From an uncultured Fretibacterium sp. (lineage in GTDB: Bacteria; Synergistota; Synergistia; Synergistales; Aminobacteriaceae): a DNA stretch of 18,364 bases. Positions 1 to 7,967 of this stretch are shown piece by piece. The notes beneath the pieces are model-generated. The model saw nothing but the letters and a program-made list of their open reading frames with translations, did not search any database and was not told where the DNA came from. How positions within the stretch are numbered: the stretch's first letter is position 1; each line of letters begins with the position of its first letter. The translations under genes were made by a program, and so were the position numbers. Location: assembly GCA_937911045.1 (NCBI GenBank), contig CALEPX010000091.1:1-18364 (forward strand), written 5' to 3'.

Positions 1-87
1 GCTGCTGAACACACCAACTCATCAAAAACGGTTATCGTCAACGTTATCCTCGAAATCTATCGCCAGAAACAAACCCAAGAACAGTAA
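1..87 (+). CDS. C-terminal tail of an unknown gene (5' end outside the window)
   Basis: Frame 1 is open from the first base and ends at a TAA at 85-87, encoding 28 residues that end in ILEIYRQKQTQEQ. A strong ribosome binding site for the next gene begins 26 bases later and both genes are on the + strand, so this is probably the preceding gene of the same operon. The tail is too short to assign a family. Its position just before a replication-initiator-like gene would suit a ParA-type or other maintenance gene, but that is only a guess from context. Confidence 0.5.
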   Translation, partial: AAEHTNSSKTVIVNVILEIYRQKQTQEQ

Positions 88-130
88 TCAGCTTTCAGCT
101 ATAATCTTCAAGTAGGAGGTGATCAAAATC

Positions 131-925
131 ATGGAAAATAAATTAACCGTAGTAAGACAAAGAAAGTTGAGAAAAGAATTTCCAACTGCTGAAGCAATCG
201 GCAGAGCTTTCGTACAGTTTTATATCGAACAAAGGAAAAGTTATAAAGATCACAATTTCAAAACAACGCTTACTGTCGAAGAAATAAACTTTCTCCGAAG
301 TACTTTACATGTACGCAAAGACGAAATGATTTTTAAATCTTACAACGTTCTAGAGCAAATGCTTCGCCAATTTACACATTGGATTGAGCATTTTGAACAC
401 ATTTTTTATCATGGTCTTTTCAGAGCTTTAACTATACTTCAAATCCCTGACCGGGACATTCAAACATTAAATTCTCTCAAATCTCAAGCTATACCGAACG
501 AAGAGGACATCGAAGAAAGTAAGGTAGCTTGTAATCAGAGCATAAAACAAATTGCAGACACTCTCATACCTAACTGGGACAATCTTATGGCATTTGCTAT
601 GAAGAGCCTTTATAGTTATTCCTTACGACTCGAAAAAATTCAAGAAATCACACTGTTTGACCTCACACCATTGCTTCCTGGTATGGAACATCACGAAAAT
701 GAAATCAAACGATTACAAAATTTCGCAAATTCGTTCAGAGAAACTTTAGAAAATAATATTTATATTAAAGACTTCAAAGACAAAAATGATGCCATAAAAG
801 TTCTAAATGAATTTATACATATTGACACTCAAATACTTAAACCTAACGAGGAAGAAAGAGCCGACGATATACAAAAAGCTATCGATGTCGTGGAGTTAAC
901 TAAACGAGTTATCGAGAATTATTGA
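131..925 (+). CDS. hypothetical protein, helical, in the rep operon
   Basis: This encodes 264 residues from the ATG at 131. A GTG at 119 is in frame, but it lies inside the Shine-Dalgarno sequence AGGAGGTGATC (114-124), so ATG 131 is the better start. The protein is charged and looks mostly helical, with no signal peptide, no membrane segment and no motif I recognise. A basic N-terminus (VVRQRKLRKEF, near residues 6-16) could contact nucleic acid. Its stop overlaps the region where the next gene begins (ATG at 940, 15 bases on), so the two are probably co-transcribed. Function is unknown; an accessory role in replication or copy control is inferred only from location beside the Rep-like gene and iterons. 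Confidence 0.75.
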   Translation: MENKLTVVRQRKLRKEFPTAEAIGRAFVQFYIEQRKSYKDHNFKTTLTVEEINFLRSTLHVRKDEMIFKSYNVLEQMLRQFTHWIEHFEHIFYHGLFRALTILQIPDRDIQTLNSLKSQAIPNEEDIEESKVACNQSIKQIADTLIPNWDNLMAFAMKSLYSYSLRLEKIQEITLFDLTPLLPGMEHHENEIKRLQNFANSFRETLENNIYIKDFKDKNDAIKVLNEFIHIDTQILKPNEEERADDIQKAIDVVELTKRVIENY

Positions 926-939
926 TCACAGGGAATATT

Positions 940-1983
940 ATGAGTAACCAAGAAAATAACCTCAATCCTTTTGTAAATCAAGACGAAATTCTTGACCCCA
1001 AGCAAGATGCTATTTCCGAAACAATCGGTCAAGATATTTTGATTGCTGAAGAACTAATCCAAGATGTTGTAAGCATAAATACATCTTATGTTAACAATAT
1101 CATACTCGACCTCAACAAAATATCCAACATAGCATTCAATCCTGAAAAAAATCTTGCGCTGTACAAAGGCAACCTCCAAAGAATTGCTATGGAAAGAAAG
1201 GGCAGTAAGAAAGAAATCAACACTCTTGTCTCAATAAACTTCGACTCCAAAGCAATGAAAGAGAAAGGGCTCAATATACACGGTACTGAAAAACTTGCAC
1301 CTTTTGACAAAATAGTTCTTGATGCTGTCAATACTTTATATTTTGAAGGACACAACGAATATATCACCACTGCAATGGTTTTTCATGTCATGAGCGGCGA
1401 CATAAATAAACGCATAACACCCAAATACTCTGAAAATATCAACAACAGCCTGATAAAACTTCTCTTCACTCACATCACAATTGAAGCTAGTGAAGAAGCC
1501 CAAATGTATCCTAACCTCAAGGATTTCAAATACGACAGTACTATTTTGCCAGGCGACATGGTTCGAGCTAAATTAAACGGCACAGAAGTTGCGTGTATAC
1601 ACATATATAAAACACCCCCACTATATTTATACGCCAATCATAAAAATCAAATAAGCAAAGTTGATATTGCGCTGCTCCAAAAACCCTTCGCCGAAGGAAT
1701 ACATGAAAATCAAGAAAGCATGGCACTCCTTCATTATCTCTTGAGAAGAATAGTCGCAGTGAAAAGCTTGAGCAACGCAATAAAATATGAAACTCTTTAT
1801 CATGAATTAGGGAAAGATGACGCCACACGGAAAGTTAAATTCCTCGTCAGAGAAAATGCCAAGAAAATTTTAGACGCATGGAAGGGGTCAACTTTCGGAG
1901 ACATAAAATTCATCGATTACGCAGAAAAAAGTTTGGGAAAAACGCCCCATGAAATCACTCTCAAATGTGAATATCATAAATGA
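940..1983 (+). CDS. probable plasmid/phage replication initiator (winged-helix Rep-like)
   Basis: This encodes 347 residues from ATG 940. The frame is open back to a TTG at 922, but ATG 940 has a modest CAGGGA upstream and avoids overlap with the previous gene. The stretch LAPFDKIVLDAVNTLYFEG (near residues 120-140), followed by ITTAMVFHVMSGD, resembles the first helix-turn-helix of iteron-binding initiators. A second block near 255-300 (SMALLHYLLRRIVAVKS, then IKYETLYHELG) resembles a second winged helix. The N-terminus is acidic and probably disordered. Two 20-bp direct repeats begin 21 bases after the stop, as expected for an initiator next to its origin. The family assignment rests on this pattern and the context rather than on a signature motif; it could instead be another winged-helix DNA-binding protein. 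Confidence 0.5.
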   Translation: MSNQENNLNPFVNQDEILDPKQDAISETIGQDILIAEELIQDVVSINTSYVNNIILDLNKISNIAFNPEKNLALYKGNLQRIAMERKGSKKEINTLVSINFDSKAMKEKGLNIHGTEKLAPFDKIVLDAVNTLYFEGHNEYITTAMVFHVMSGDINKRITPKYSENINNSLIKLLFTHITIEASEEAQMYPNLKDFKYDSTILPGDMVRAKLNGTEVACIHIYKTPPLYLYANHKNQISKVDIALLQKPFAEGIHENQESMALLHYLLRRIVAVKSLSNAIKYETLYHELGKDDATRKVKFLVRENAKKILDAWKGSTFGDIKFIDYAEKSLGKTPHEITLKCEYHK

Positions 1984-2004
1984 GATTTGAACCATTCAAT
2001 TCTG

Positions 2005-2045
2005 AGGGTGCAAAACAGGGAACATAGGGTGCAAAACAGGGAACA
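2005..2045. repeat. two 20-bp direct repeats (iterons), putative replication origin
   Basis: AGGGTGCAAAACAGGGAACA occurs perfectly at 2005-2024 and 2026-2045. The period is 21 bp, two helical turns, so a bound protein would sit on the same face at each copy. They lie just after the Rep-like gene and just before an A-rich tract (2049-2058) and several inverted repeats. This is the usual layout of an iteron origin. No other copy was seen in the window. Confidence 0.7.
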
Positions 2046-2060
2046 CGCTAAAAAAAAATC

Positions 2061-2095
2061 ACCCATAAAACATTGCACTGCAAGACTTTATGGGT
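2061..2095. repeat. nested inverted repeat next to the iterons
   Basis: Outer arms ACCCATAAA (2061-2069) and TTTATGGGT (2087-2095) are perfect complements. Inside them TTGCA-C-TGCAA (2073-2083) is a second perfect palindrome, with three unpaired bases on each side. The symmetry suits a dimeric protein site or a cruciform at the origin. No T-run follows, so a terminator is less likely. Confidence 0.6.
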
Positions 2096-2116
2096 ATGAC
2101 GATTTTTAGATAAGTA

Positions 2117-2139
2117 TAATAAGCTTTATAAGCTTATTA
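2117..2139. repeat. perfect 10-bp inverted repeat, AT-rich
   Basis: TAATAAGCTT (2117-2126), loop TAT, AAGCTTATTA (2130-2139). It sits between the nested palindrome and the large hairpin at 2140. It may be a protein-binding site or a duplex-unwinding region of the putative origin; the sequence does not decide. Confidence 0.5.
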
Positions 2140-2184
2140 GAGCCATCGAGGTTGGGTTTAAAAACCCAACCTCTTTACTGGCTC
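2140..2184 (+). terminator. long hairpin, probable terminator of the rep operon
   Basis: A perfect 12-bp stem GAGGTTGGGTTT / AAACCCAACCTC (2148-2173) has a 2-base loop. An outer stem GAGCCA (2140-2145) / TGGCTC (2179-2184) extends it. The inner stem is followed by CTCTTTACT, a weak T-tract. It lies between the + strand rep operon and the convergent minus-strand replication operon, where a terminator is expected. A long near-perfect stem could also serve as a structured origin element. Confidence 0.6.
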
Positions 2185-2191
2185 AGAAAAG

Positions 2192-2421
2192 AATAATTCC
2201 ACCGAAAAAATAAATCCACACTGATGAATTCATGTTCTCCCAATCTCTGTGGTAATAAAAATGTCTTTCTCAAAATATTGCTAAGAGAGCAAATAATTCC
2301 ACAATGAAAGAGAAAGCCTTAACCTCAATAGTGTGGAATTATAAAGTGGATTTATTCAGCATTTAGATTTGTCGGGAATTTGGAAGAGAGGGAACCGCTC
2401 CCCCATCAGTGTGGAATTATT
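2192..2421. repeat. cluster of GTGGAATTATT-type sites in both orientations
   Basis: The core GTGGAATTATT or the variant GTGGATTTATT occurs at 2192-2202, 2209-2221 and 2292-2303 (as the complement), and at 2331-2343, 2346-2356 and 2409-2421 (direct). Several copies extend to GTGTGG, and the second and sixth copies share CACTGATG/CATCAGTG flanks. The left pair and right pairs face each other. No gene is visible in 1984-2422; this cluster fills its right half and ends at the stop codon of the PrimPol-helicase gene. It is probably a protein-binding array for replication, partition or autoregulation. Confidence 0.6.
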
Positions 2422-2422
2422 T

Positions 2423-4465
2423 TCAAAGTCTTTTGTCGTAATCGAAATTCTCTCTGGGGGCTTCTATGGGGACGAAATAGTCGAATTGGGCGTAATAATG
2501 AAATCGGCAGGAGTAGTTGCTTTCGCCATAGCGATTTTTGAGGCACACGAATTCAATGTCTCTTGGGACTGCTCTCTTGGCGGCCTTAACTTTCTCTCGC
2601 TTCTGTTTCAGTTTCGCTTCCTTATCGAAAATGTCATCGTTAATGACCTGAAGCTGAAGTCCCCAGATAACGTCCGCAGTATATTCAATGCCGCCGGATT
2701 CCTTAAAGCTCTCGTAGTCAATAGGTGTGAGATAGTTCTGGCGATTGAGGGAGCTGACTAAGAGAACGACTAAATCATGATCTTTTTGAAGTTTTTTCAA
2801 GGCACGAACGTGAGTGTCAACAGCGTCCTTAGTTTGCTGTCTTGGGTCAGATGGACAAATAACTTGTAGATAATCAACGATAACGACAGGTAAAACGGAG
2901 GTTTCTTGTATGTACTTTTCGACTGTGTTAATAATGTCGCCTATTTTAGTCGCGAAACTGCACTCTAAGAGAATTTCATGTTCAGTAAAGGAAGCATATT
3001 CGTTAGTTGCATTAACGATGGCTTCGTTTTCAACACCTCGTCGAATGTCGATTGAACTGACGGCGAAGTTGATATTTTTAGAGGCCATAAGTCTCGAAAT
3101 CCCCTTAGTAACGAGTTCCAAGCAAGTCTGTTCTAGACTGAAGAATAAAACGTGTTCGCCAGCTCTGACTAACTGGTCAGCCATTTGATGAATGAACGTA
3201 GTTTTGCCCAAGCTCGAAATTGCACCCAGAACGTATAAGCCCGGATAAAAGCTGACATGACTGTCGATGTTGCTGAAGCCAGTCTTACGATCTGCGAAAT
3301 GGCGAAAGCGAGATAAATCAGCTTTAAGTTGCCATTCGTTGATATTCCCGTGAATATAGGAGTGAATGTTTCTGGAAGAAATGGGAGAACCGTCCGAAAT
3401 AATTTCTGTGGAGTTAATATTATCTGAACCTTGAGATTCTTGCGGAGTTTCTGACGGCATTGAATTTCCATTTGAATTGCTTTGGGTGTTAGAATTTATT
3501 TTGGGCGTAAACGAACTGATATATGGCGAGAAATTGCTCAAAACCTTAGAGATAGTCATTTCGCCATAAGTTTGCGCTCCATGTCTTTGATCCCACTTGT
3601 CTCTCATTAACCCAGATTGTCTGAACAAACTGTCCATTCTTGAAGCATCGCCGTTAGTCCAGTAAGCTAAATGAGAAACTAAAGCTATGTCAGCTTCGCT
3701 ATGACTGGCATAACTTGACGTGTTTCCAGAGAATAGGGAGCGAATATCATAGCCGTTTCGACTGTTGAAAATTCGTTCAAGTAATTCATTGTCGCTCAAA
3801 TTTTCGGAAACGAAATATTCCCCCTGCGAATTTAAGTTATGGGAAGACTGATTTCTGGTTGGTACAGGTACAGGATTTTCTCTTGTAGGAGCGACCGTAT
3901 TTTCATTTTTATGTTCAACGAAATATTTTTCGTATAAGGTCTTAAGTTCGTGAGTACGAGAAGAGATAGGCTTAGGTTGTCCGTAAGGATTGCCAGTAAC
4001 GGTGAAATAATGACTGTGGTTATAAAGTTCAATTATGAATTTTGTGGTGCTTGTAGGAATGTTAACATACTTTTTTCGCCCGATGTTTGACATTTGGCCC
4101 TTGCATAATATATGAATGCCAGTGCCCGACGGCGATATTTCTGTGTAGCTGTTCATTAACGTGATTATTTCCTGAGCGAAAGGTTCTAAAGTCCCGTTTT
4201 TCCGAATAACGTGGTCTAAATCAATACCAGTAACTCTTTCAGTTTCGAGAGCGTCCTTATCGTTTAAAGGCAATCCAAACTGAAAGCCAATACCGCTAAA
4301 GTTAAACCTTTTCAAGCCATATAAAGCCTCATCGTAAGTCCCCCAAGTATCTTCTTCATTGGCCATTGCATTGTTTCCAGTTATAGGGTTCTTCGGAATT
4401 TTGTCTTTGTGGCAGACCCAGCGTTTCATTTTTGCAAGTTCTCTAAGTTGTTCAGGTAAAGCCAT
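2423..4465 (-). CDS. primase-polymerase / DnaB-like helicase fusion
   Basis: This 680-residue protein has an N-terminal archaeo-eukaryotic primase domain: RWVCHKDKIPKNP (15-27), the metal-binding GIDLDH (80-85), SPSGTGIHIL (111-120) and HYFTVTGNP (152-160). A helix-bundle segment near 225-310 contains DSLFRQSGLMRDKWD, typical of COG4983 / NrS-1-like primase-polymerases. After a Ser/Asn-rich linker (320-370) comes a RecA-fold helicase: Walker A SLGKTTF (418-424), Walker B VVIVDYLQVI (527-536), LVSSLNRQ (569-576), and a C-terminal KNRYGES arginine region. It would make primers and unwind the element's DNA. The start at 4465 has GGAAGGAG 13 bases upstream, a long spacing. A promoter at 4528-4556 reads into it. 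It lies downstream of the polymerase genes on the same strand. Confidence 0.88.
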   Translation of the reverse strand: MALPEQLRELAKMKRWVCHKDKIPKNPITGNNAMANEEDTWGTYDEALYGLKRFNFSGIGFQFGLPLNDKDALETERVTGIDLDHVIRKNGTLEPFAQEIITLMNSYTEISPSGTGIHILCKGQMSNIGRKKYVNIPTSTTKFIIELYNHSHYFTVTGNPYGQPKPISSRTHELKTLYEKYFVEHKNENTVAPTRENPVPVPTRNQSSHNLNSQGEYFVSENLSDNELLERIFNSRNGYDIRSLFSGNTSSYASHSEADIALVSHLAYWTNGDASRMDSLFRQSGLMRDKWDQRHGAQTYGEMTISKVLSNFSPYISSFTPKINSNTQSNSNGNSMPSETPQESQGSDNINSTEIISDGSPISSRNIHSYIHGNINEWQLKADLSRFRHFADRKTGFSNIDSHVSFYPGLYVLGAISSLGKTTFIHQMADQLVRAGEHVLFFSLEQTCLELVTKGISRLMASKNINFAVSSIDIRRGVENEAIVNATNEYASFTEHEILLECSFATKIGDIINTVEKYIQETSVLPVVIVDYLQVICPSDPRQQTKDAVDTHVRALKKLQKDHDLVVLLVSSLNRQNYLTPIDYESFKESGGIEYTADVIWGLQLQVINDDIFDKEAKLKQKREKVKAAKRAVPRDIEFVCLKNRYGESNYSCRFHYYAQFDYFVPIEAPRENFDYDKRL

Positions 4466-4527
4466 GAGTTTATTTTTGCTCCTTCCTTTATGTTATTAAA
4501 AATGTATTTAATATATATATAATACAT

Positions 4528-4556
4528 ATTATAATATACGTAAGCCCGCAAGTAAA
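4528..4556 (-). promoter_or_regulatory. promoter of the PrimPol-helicase gene
   Basis: On the minus strand TTTACT (4556-4551), a 17-base spacer and TATAAT (4533-4528) make a good sigma-70-type promoter. Transcription would begin near 4521, giving a leader of about 55 bases. The region between this promoter and the upstream polymerase stop (4557-4690) shows no gene. Confidence 0.6.
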
Positions 4557-4690
4557 TAGTTTCAGAGTAAAGCCTTTGAGTTCGCTCATTGCTTGCATAA
4601 GGATATTTCGTTTTGTGTGAGCTGGAGAGAAATAAAAATGCGCCCAACTAAATGAGACGCAAATAAAGTTCAGGTATTTTATGATGAGCC

Positions 4691-5992
4691 TTAGTCAGCG
4701 AGCATGAGTTCGAGTAAAGCCTCGCACTCGTATTTGCTGAGTATCTGATCTTTTCGGTCTTTGCGACCGCAATTTTTCCAGCTATTCTCAGTGAATGTTT
4801 TATCACTGTCGTTAAATTTGTTAATCCAAGCAACTTTCTCTTTGACAGTCTTTTTCGGGTCAGAGAGAGCCGGAATTTCCCATAATCCTTGTCGATGACC
4901 TCTAATTGTGCTGATGAGAATGGTCCATTCGACATTTCGGATATTTTTTCGCTGATTGTGGCCAGATAACAGGGCATGAATTTTCAGCCAAAACTTAGTC
5001 CAATCGTTTTTTGTTCTTAAGCACTTTGTGCCTTCGTAAACTTTTCTATACATCCGGTATTCAGCAACGTTTTCGTATGGAACAGAGTCGAAATTCACCC
5101 ATTCACAATTTGGAACGTCAGGCAAGGTAATAGTTTTAAGCTCACCTTTTGCAGAGACTTGTTCTGTTACGCCTTTTACCGTAAAGAACACTTGCTCGAA
5201 CGATGTTTCTAATGGTTCCCGTTTCATGTCGAAGTCCATGCGAAGATTTCTTTTGCGTTCTTCACAGCTTAAATCTTGCTTTTTGTCTGAGTTATCACCG
5301 TGATATGATAATTCCTTGAAACCCGTAAAATGCTTTTCGTACGAACAAATTCTTCCCTGACGGGTAGCAACCTTTAGCATTGTGGAATATCGATCAATTA
5401 GTCCGTTGGGTTTTATTTCCACATTACCGTAATCAGGGTCTTTATAGCTTGAGTGAAAACCATTGCGAGCACAAACGCCGTTTTCGTCTTGGCTGACGTT
5501 TCCTCTGGTAGAGAAATTGAGGAATGAAGTCTGCTGATGTTTTTCTTCCCACATTTCAGGAGAACCAGTAAGGCGTGAGCGAGCATCTCTGAAAATTTCG
5601 CCAAATCCGTATAGATCGAGACTGTCTAATACTTCAAAAGGAGCATCGCTGATGAAGCCGTCTGTTGTAACGGAATAGCACTTGTGCCCTAGAGCAGAGA
5701 GCTGATTAATTGTTGCGTTTAGTACGGCACGTACCCCGGCTGTTATTAAGCAAGCGTGAACAGGTGAGGTTATACTTGAGCAACCTATGTCTTCCATCAT
5801 TGCGGAAGCCGCGTTCCAAGAGGACTTGGGTTTTATATTTTGAGCGATTTTCCCGTAAGTGGAATTTACCCCTATTTTCAAAAAATTCTGTTCAGGGCTC
5901 TTGTTACCCCAGATTTCTTTAGCCGCTTGTCTACCCTCAACGAATTGTTTGGCTACTTTATGTAAGCATTGACTTGCAGCCCCGTCTGGCAT
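4691..5992 (-). CDS. family B DNA polymerase, C-terminal part (motifs B and C)
   Basis: This 433-residue frame carries the second half of a family B polymerase palm/fingers. Motif B is FLKIGVNSTYGKIAQ (37-51, with K39 and NSTYG). Motif C is CYSVTTDGF (105-113), where the usual DTD reads TTD: the second Asp, D111, is kept and the first is Thr. The DGF context matches archaeal-type DTDGF. The rest is a basic thumb-like region. The ATG overlaps the TAA of the upstream gene by one base (TAATG, minus strand), so translation is probably coupled. No independent ribosome binding site is evident. Motif A and the exonuclease are in the preceding gene, so neither product should polymerise alone. Confidence 0.82.
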   Translation of the reverse strand: MPDGAASQCLHKVAKQFVEGRQAAKEIWGNKSPEQNFLKIGVNSTYGKIAQNIKPKSSWNAASAMMEDIGCSSITSPVHACLITAGVRAVLNATINQLSALGHKCYSVTTDGFISDAPFEVLDSLDLYGFGEIFRDARSRLTGSPEMWEEKHQQTSFLNFSTRGNVSQDENGVCARNGFHSSYKDPDYGNVEIKPNGLIDRYSTMLKVATRQGRICSYEKHFTGFKELSYHGDNSDKKQDLSCEERKRNLRMDFDMKREPLETSFEQVFFTVKGVTEQVSAKGELKTITLPDVPNCEWVNFDSVPYENVAEYRMYRKVYEGTKCLRTKNDWTKFWLKIHALLSGHNQRKNIRNVEWTILISTIRGHRQGLWEIPALSDPKKTVKEKVAWINKFNDSDKTFTENSWKNCGRKDRKDQILSKYECEALLELMLAD

Positions 5993-6000
5993 TATTTTTG
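5990..6000 (-). other. TAATG stop-start overlap after a 5-A run: polymerase split point
   Basis: On the minus strand the sequence is CAAAAATAATG. The upstream frame ends CAA AAA TAA and the downstream frame begins at ATG, one base overlapping. The downstream frame lies in -1 relative to the upstream frame. One extra A in the run, or a -1 slip of the Lys codon on AAAAA, would fuse them as ...SQKIMPDG... and join polymerase motifs A and B at a normal distance. Confidence 0.75.
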
Positions 6001-7809
6001 TGAGGCGATGTATACGCGTCGTGCTTTTACTTCTGCTCCTAATCGGAGTGCGAGATACAGTTCAGGTCCCGATGCGTAGCACTTTTTTAACCCTGCAGAA
6101 GTTCTTGGAAAAATTAAGCTACCATCAACGTTAACAGGTAAGCACGGGAACGGCACATCTTTTGGAAACTCAAACTCTATATCGCCGAACATGAGATCGA
6201 AAGGCGAAGCGAAATCCTCTATTGTCAGTAACCTTTTCTCAATAGTACTTGTGATCAAATTATCGCTTGTCCAGTCAGGATCTACGATACAAGACATAGC
6301 TGTTGCATAAGCGTTTTGTAAGTCGTAGTCGTGAGTAAGGGTATCAACATACCGAGCTCCTAAACAACCGTTGAAGCCTCCAAAGTAAGAATTAGCGGCC
6401 ATGTTCATGATGAGAAAAGCGTCATTAGAAACAGCTTCAAGTTTATTCTTAGATCTGAATTTTTTTCGAGCTGAAGGAACAGAAATTTTTTCTTTGCCGT
6501 AATTTTTCAGCTGAATGCCCCGAAAGCGTAAGTTTAACTCATTATCGTTTGAGGCATTGAAATGTTTTTTAAGTATCCTCTTGGTAGCGTTTACAGCCCC
6601 TGAAGTTGTGCTAACAGGCATAGCTCGGTTGATCCCCCACAGTTCGCTGGAATACATTAACACGATTAGGCTATCATTTATAGCATAATCCATATAGTGT
6701 ACAGGGTCATCGGAGAAATAACGATCCATGTGTTCTATAGCGTTGTAAGGAAGCTCCAGCTTCTTCACTGAAATTGAATCACCTAAATTTTTAAGGCTTT
6801 TTTGCCCAGCGGGGGCGAAGCACATAGTATCTCTGATGTTCAGTGAAATGTTATAGCACCTTCCTGAGTTTTTTACTTCTTTCAGCAATTTATATGTCGG
6901 CCTTAACGTAACTAACCCATTCTGAATTTCGGTACATTTTGCTATTACTTCTAATTCATCTGTCTCGGAGTTTGGGATTTCATCAAATGTAGATAAATCG
7001 GCTTTACCCCAATGACATACTAAAGTGATGTTGTTCTTAACGAAATCGGAGAAGTCGAATATGTATCCGCCGTCTATACCGTTGTTACTCGAGCGAAAAG
7101 GCTCTCCGTATTCACCAAACTGGTCTTGAAATAAATCTCTTTCTTCTTCCAGAATGGTAGCATCGTATGCTTCTTCTGCTGACTTGAAGGGTTTTCGTAA
7201 AATCTTATCGCCAGATTTTACGGTAGCGATCCATCTCATAGCAGAAGTGAACTCGTGGGACTTGCATAGATTAAACTCAGTCAGGATCCAAGACAACATT
7301 TGCCAGGAAGAAAGCCGTCGCTCACTGACCGGCAGGAATACGACTTCGTGTATCTTCTCGAAATCTTTCGGGTCATAAAATGCGTATTGGTAAGAGAGTA
7401 TAAGGCGATCTTTCTCTAAATTCACGAACTCCGTATCAAGGGCAAGTGTTAAAGACTCCTTGTTAGATCTCATGTTCTGTACAGAAGTTAAGTCTTGCAA
7501 GGAATGAATGTTCAGCGTCTCATGGGGTCGATTGACACTTATATCACCAACAGATAGATTTGACACTGCTTCTAAAGCCTTAAGATTGCTATTGTGCGTT
7601 TTTCTAGCGAGATATTCAGGGCATTTTTCGATTAGAAAAAAATGTCTGTAAAGAATGCGTGCTTCTTCGTGGCTTGTTTGCCCAGAGTGAGAGACTTCTG
7701 TCCCCATGCTGTGTTCATGCCAACCTTCGGACAAAAGCTTTTCTTTGGCTGAAGAGCCTTTGCGGTCTAGTTCAGTAACGATGGCATTTGAAGCCTGAAA
7801 ATTTGTCAT
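5992..7809 (-). CDS. family B DNA polymerase, N-terminal part (3'-5' exonuclease and motif A)
   Basis: This encodes 605 residues. Exonuclease motifs are intact: Exo I LALDTEF (122-128), Exo II CHWGKADLSTFDE (265-277), Exo III YAIND (375-379). The YxGG linker motif is YFGG (475-478), and polymerase motif A is YDLQNAYATAM (495-505, catalytic Asp 496). The frame ends 109 residues after that Asp, before motif B, which is in the next gene. Together the two parts are about 1,040 residues, a normal size for a single family B polymerase. The start at 7809 has AAGGAG 15 bases upstream across an A-rich run, an unusually long gap. The gene lies between the ssDNA-binding protein and the PrimPol-helicase, so it is probably the element's replicative polymerase. 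Confidence 0.83.
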   Translation of the reverse strand: MTNFQASNAIVTELDRKGSSAKEKLLSEGWHEHSMGTEVSHSGQTSHEEARILYRHFFLIEKCPEYLARKTHNSNLKALEAVSNLSVGDISVNRPHETLNIHSLQDLTSVQNMRSNKESLTLALDTEFVNLEKDRLILSYQYAFYDPKDFEKIHEVVFLPVSERRLSSWQMLSWILTEFNLCKSHEFTSAMRWIATVKSGDKILRKPFKSAEEAYDATILEEERDLFQDQFGEYGEPFRSSNNGIDGGYIFDFSDFVKNNITLVCHWGKADLSTFDEIPNSETDELEVIAKCTEIQNGLVTLRPTYKLLKEVKNSGRCYNISLNIRDTMCFAPAGQKSLKNLGDSISVKKLELPYNAIEHMDRYFSDDPVHYMDYAINDSLIVLMYSSELWGINRAMPVSTTSGAVNATKRILKKHFNASNDNELNLRFRGIQLKNYGKEKISVPSARKKFRSKNKLEAVSNDAFLIMNMAANSYFGGFNGCLGARYVDTLTHDYDLQNAYATAMSCIVDPDWTSDNLITSTIEKRLLTIEDFASPFDLMFGDIEFEFPKDVPFPCLPVNVDGSLIFPRTSAGLKKCYASGPELYLALRLGAEVKARRVYIASQK

Positions 7810-7850
7810 TATTTTTTTTTGATTCTCCTTTCAAATAAAAAATCTCAAAA

Positions 7851-7897
7851 GAAGCACGGCATGTTATAATATTAAAATAAATGTAATGTCGTGCTTC
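7851..7897. repeat. 12-bp inverted repeat between ssb-like and polymerase genes
   Basis: Arms GAAGCACGGCAT (7851-7862) and ATGTCGTGCTTC (7886-7897) pair with one G-T mismatch around a 23-base AT-rich loop that holds TATAAT-like sequences on both strands. On the minus strand the second arm is followed by TTTTGAGATTTTTT, so it could be an attenuator or terminator after the ssDNA-binding gene. It could equally be an operator over a promoter for the polymerase. Confidence 0.5.
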
Positions 7898-7967
7898 AAG
7901 GTTATGCAAAGAAGAAATCGGATCAATGGTGGTGCATTAATTTAGAATTCTTCTTCAGCTTACGGTG

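Noticed and set aside
119..130. GTG at 119 as start of the first complete gene
   Set aside because: It lies inside the Shine-Dalgarno sequence; ATG 131 is correctly placed downstream.
2369..2761. A 130-codon + strand frame opposite the PrimPol-helicase gene
   Set aside because: It is antisense to a gene with clear helicase motifs and shows no independent protein-like pattern.
5992..5998. A classical X XXY YYZ slippery heptamer at the polymerase junction
   Set aside because: The sequence is A CAA AAA, which breaks the rule at the P site; only single-codon slippage on the A run is possible.
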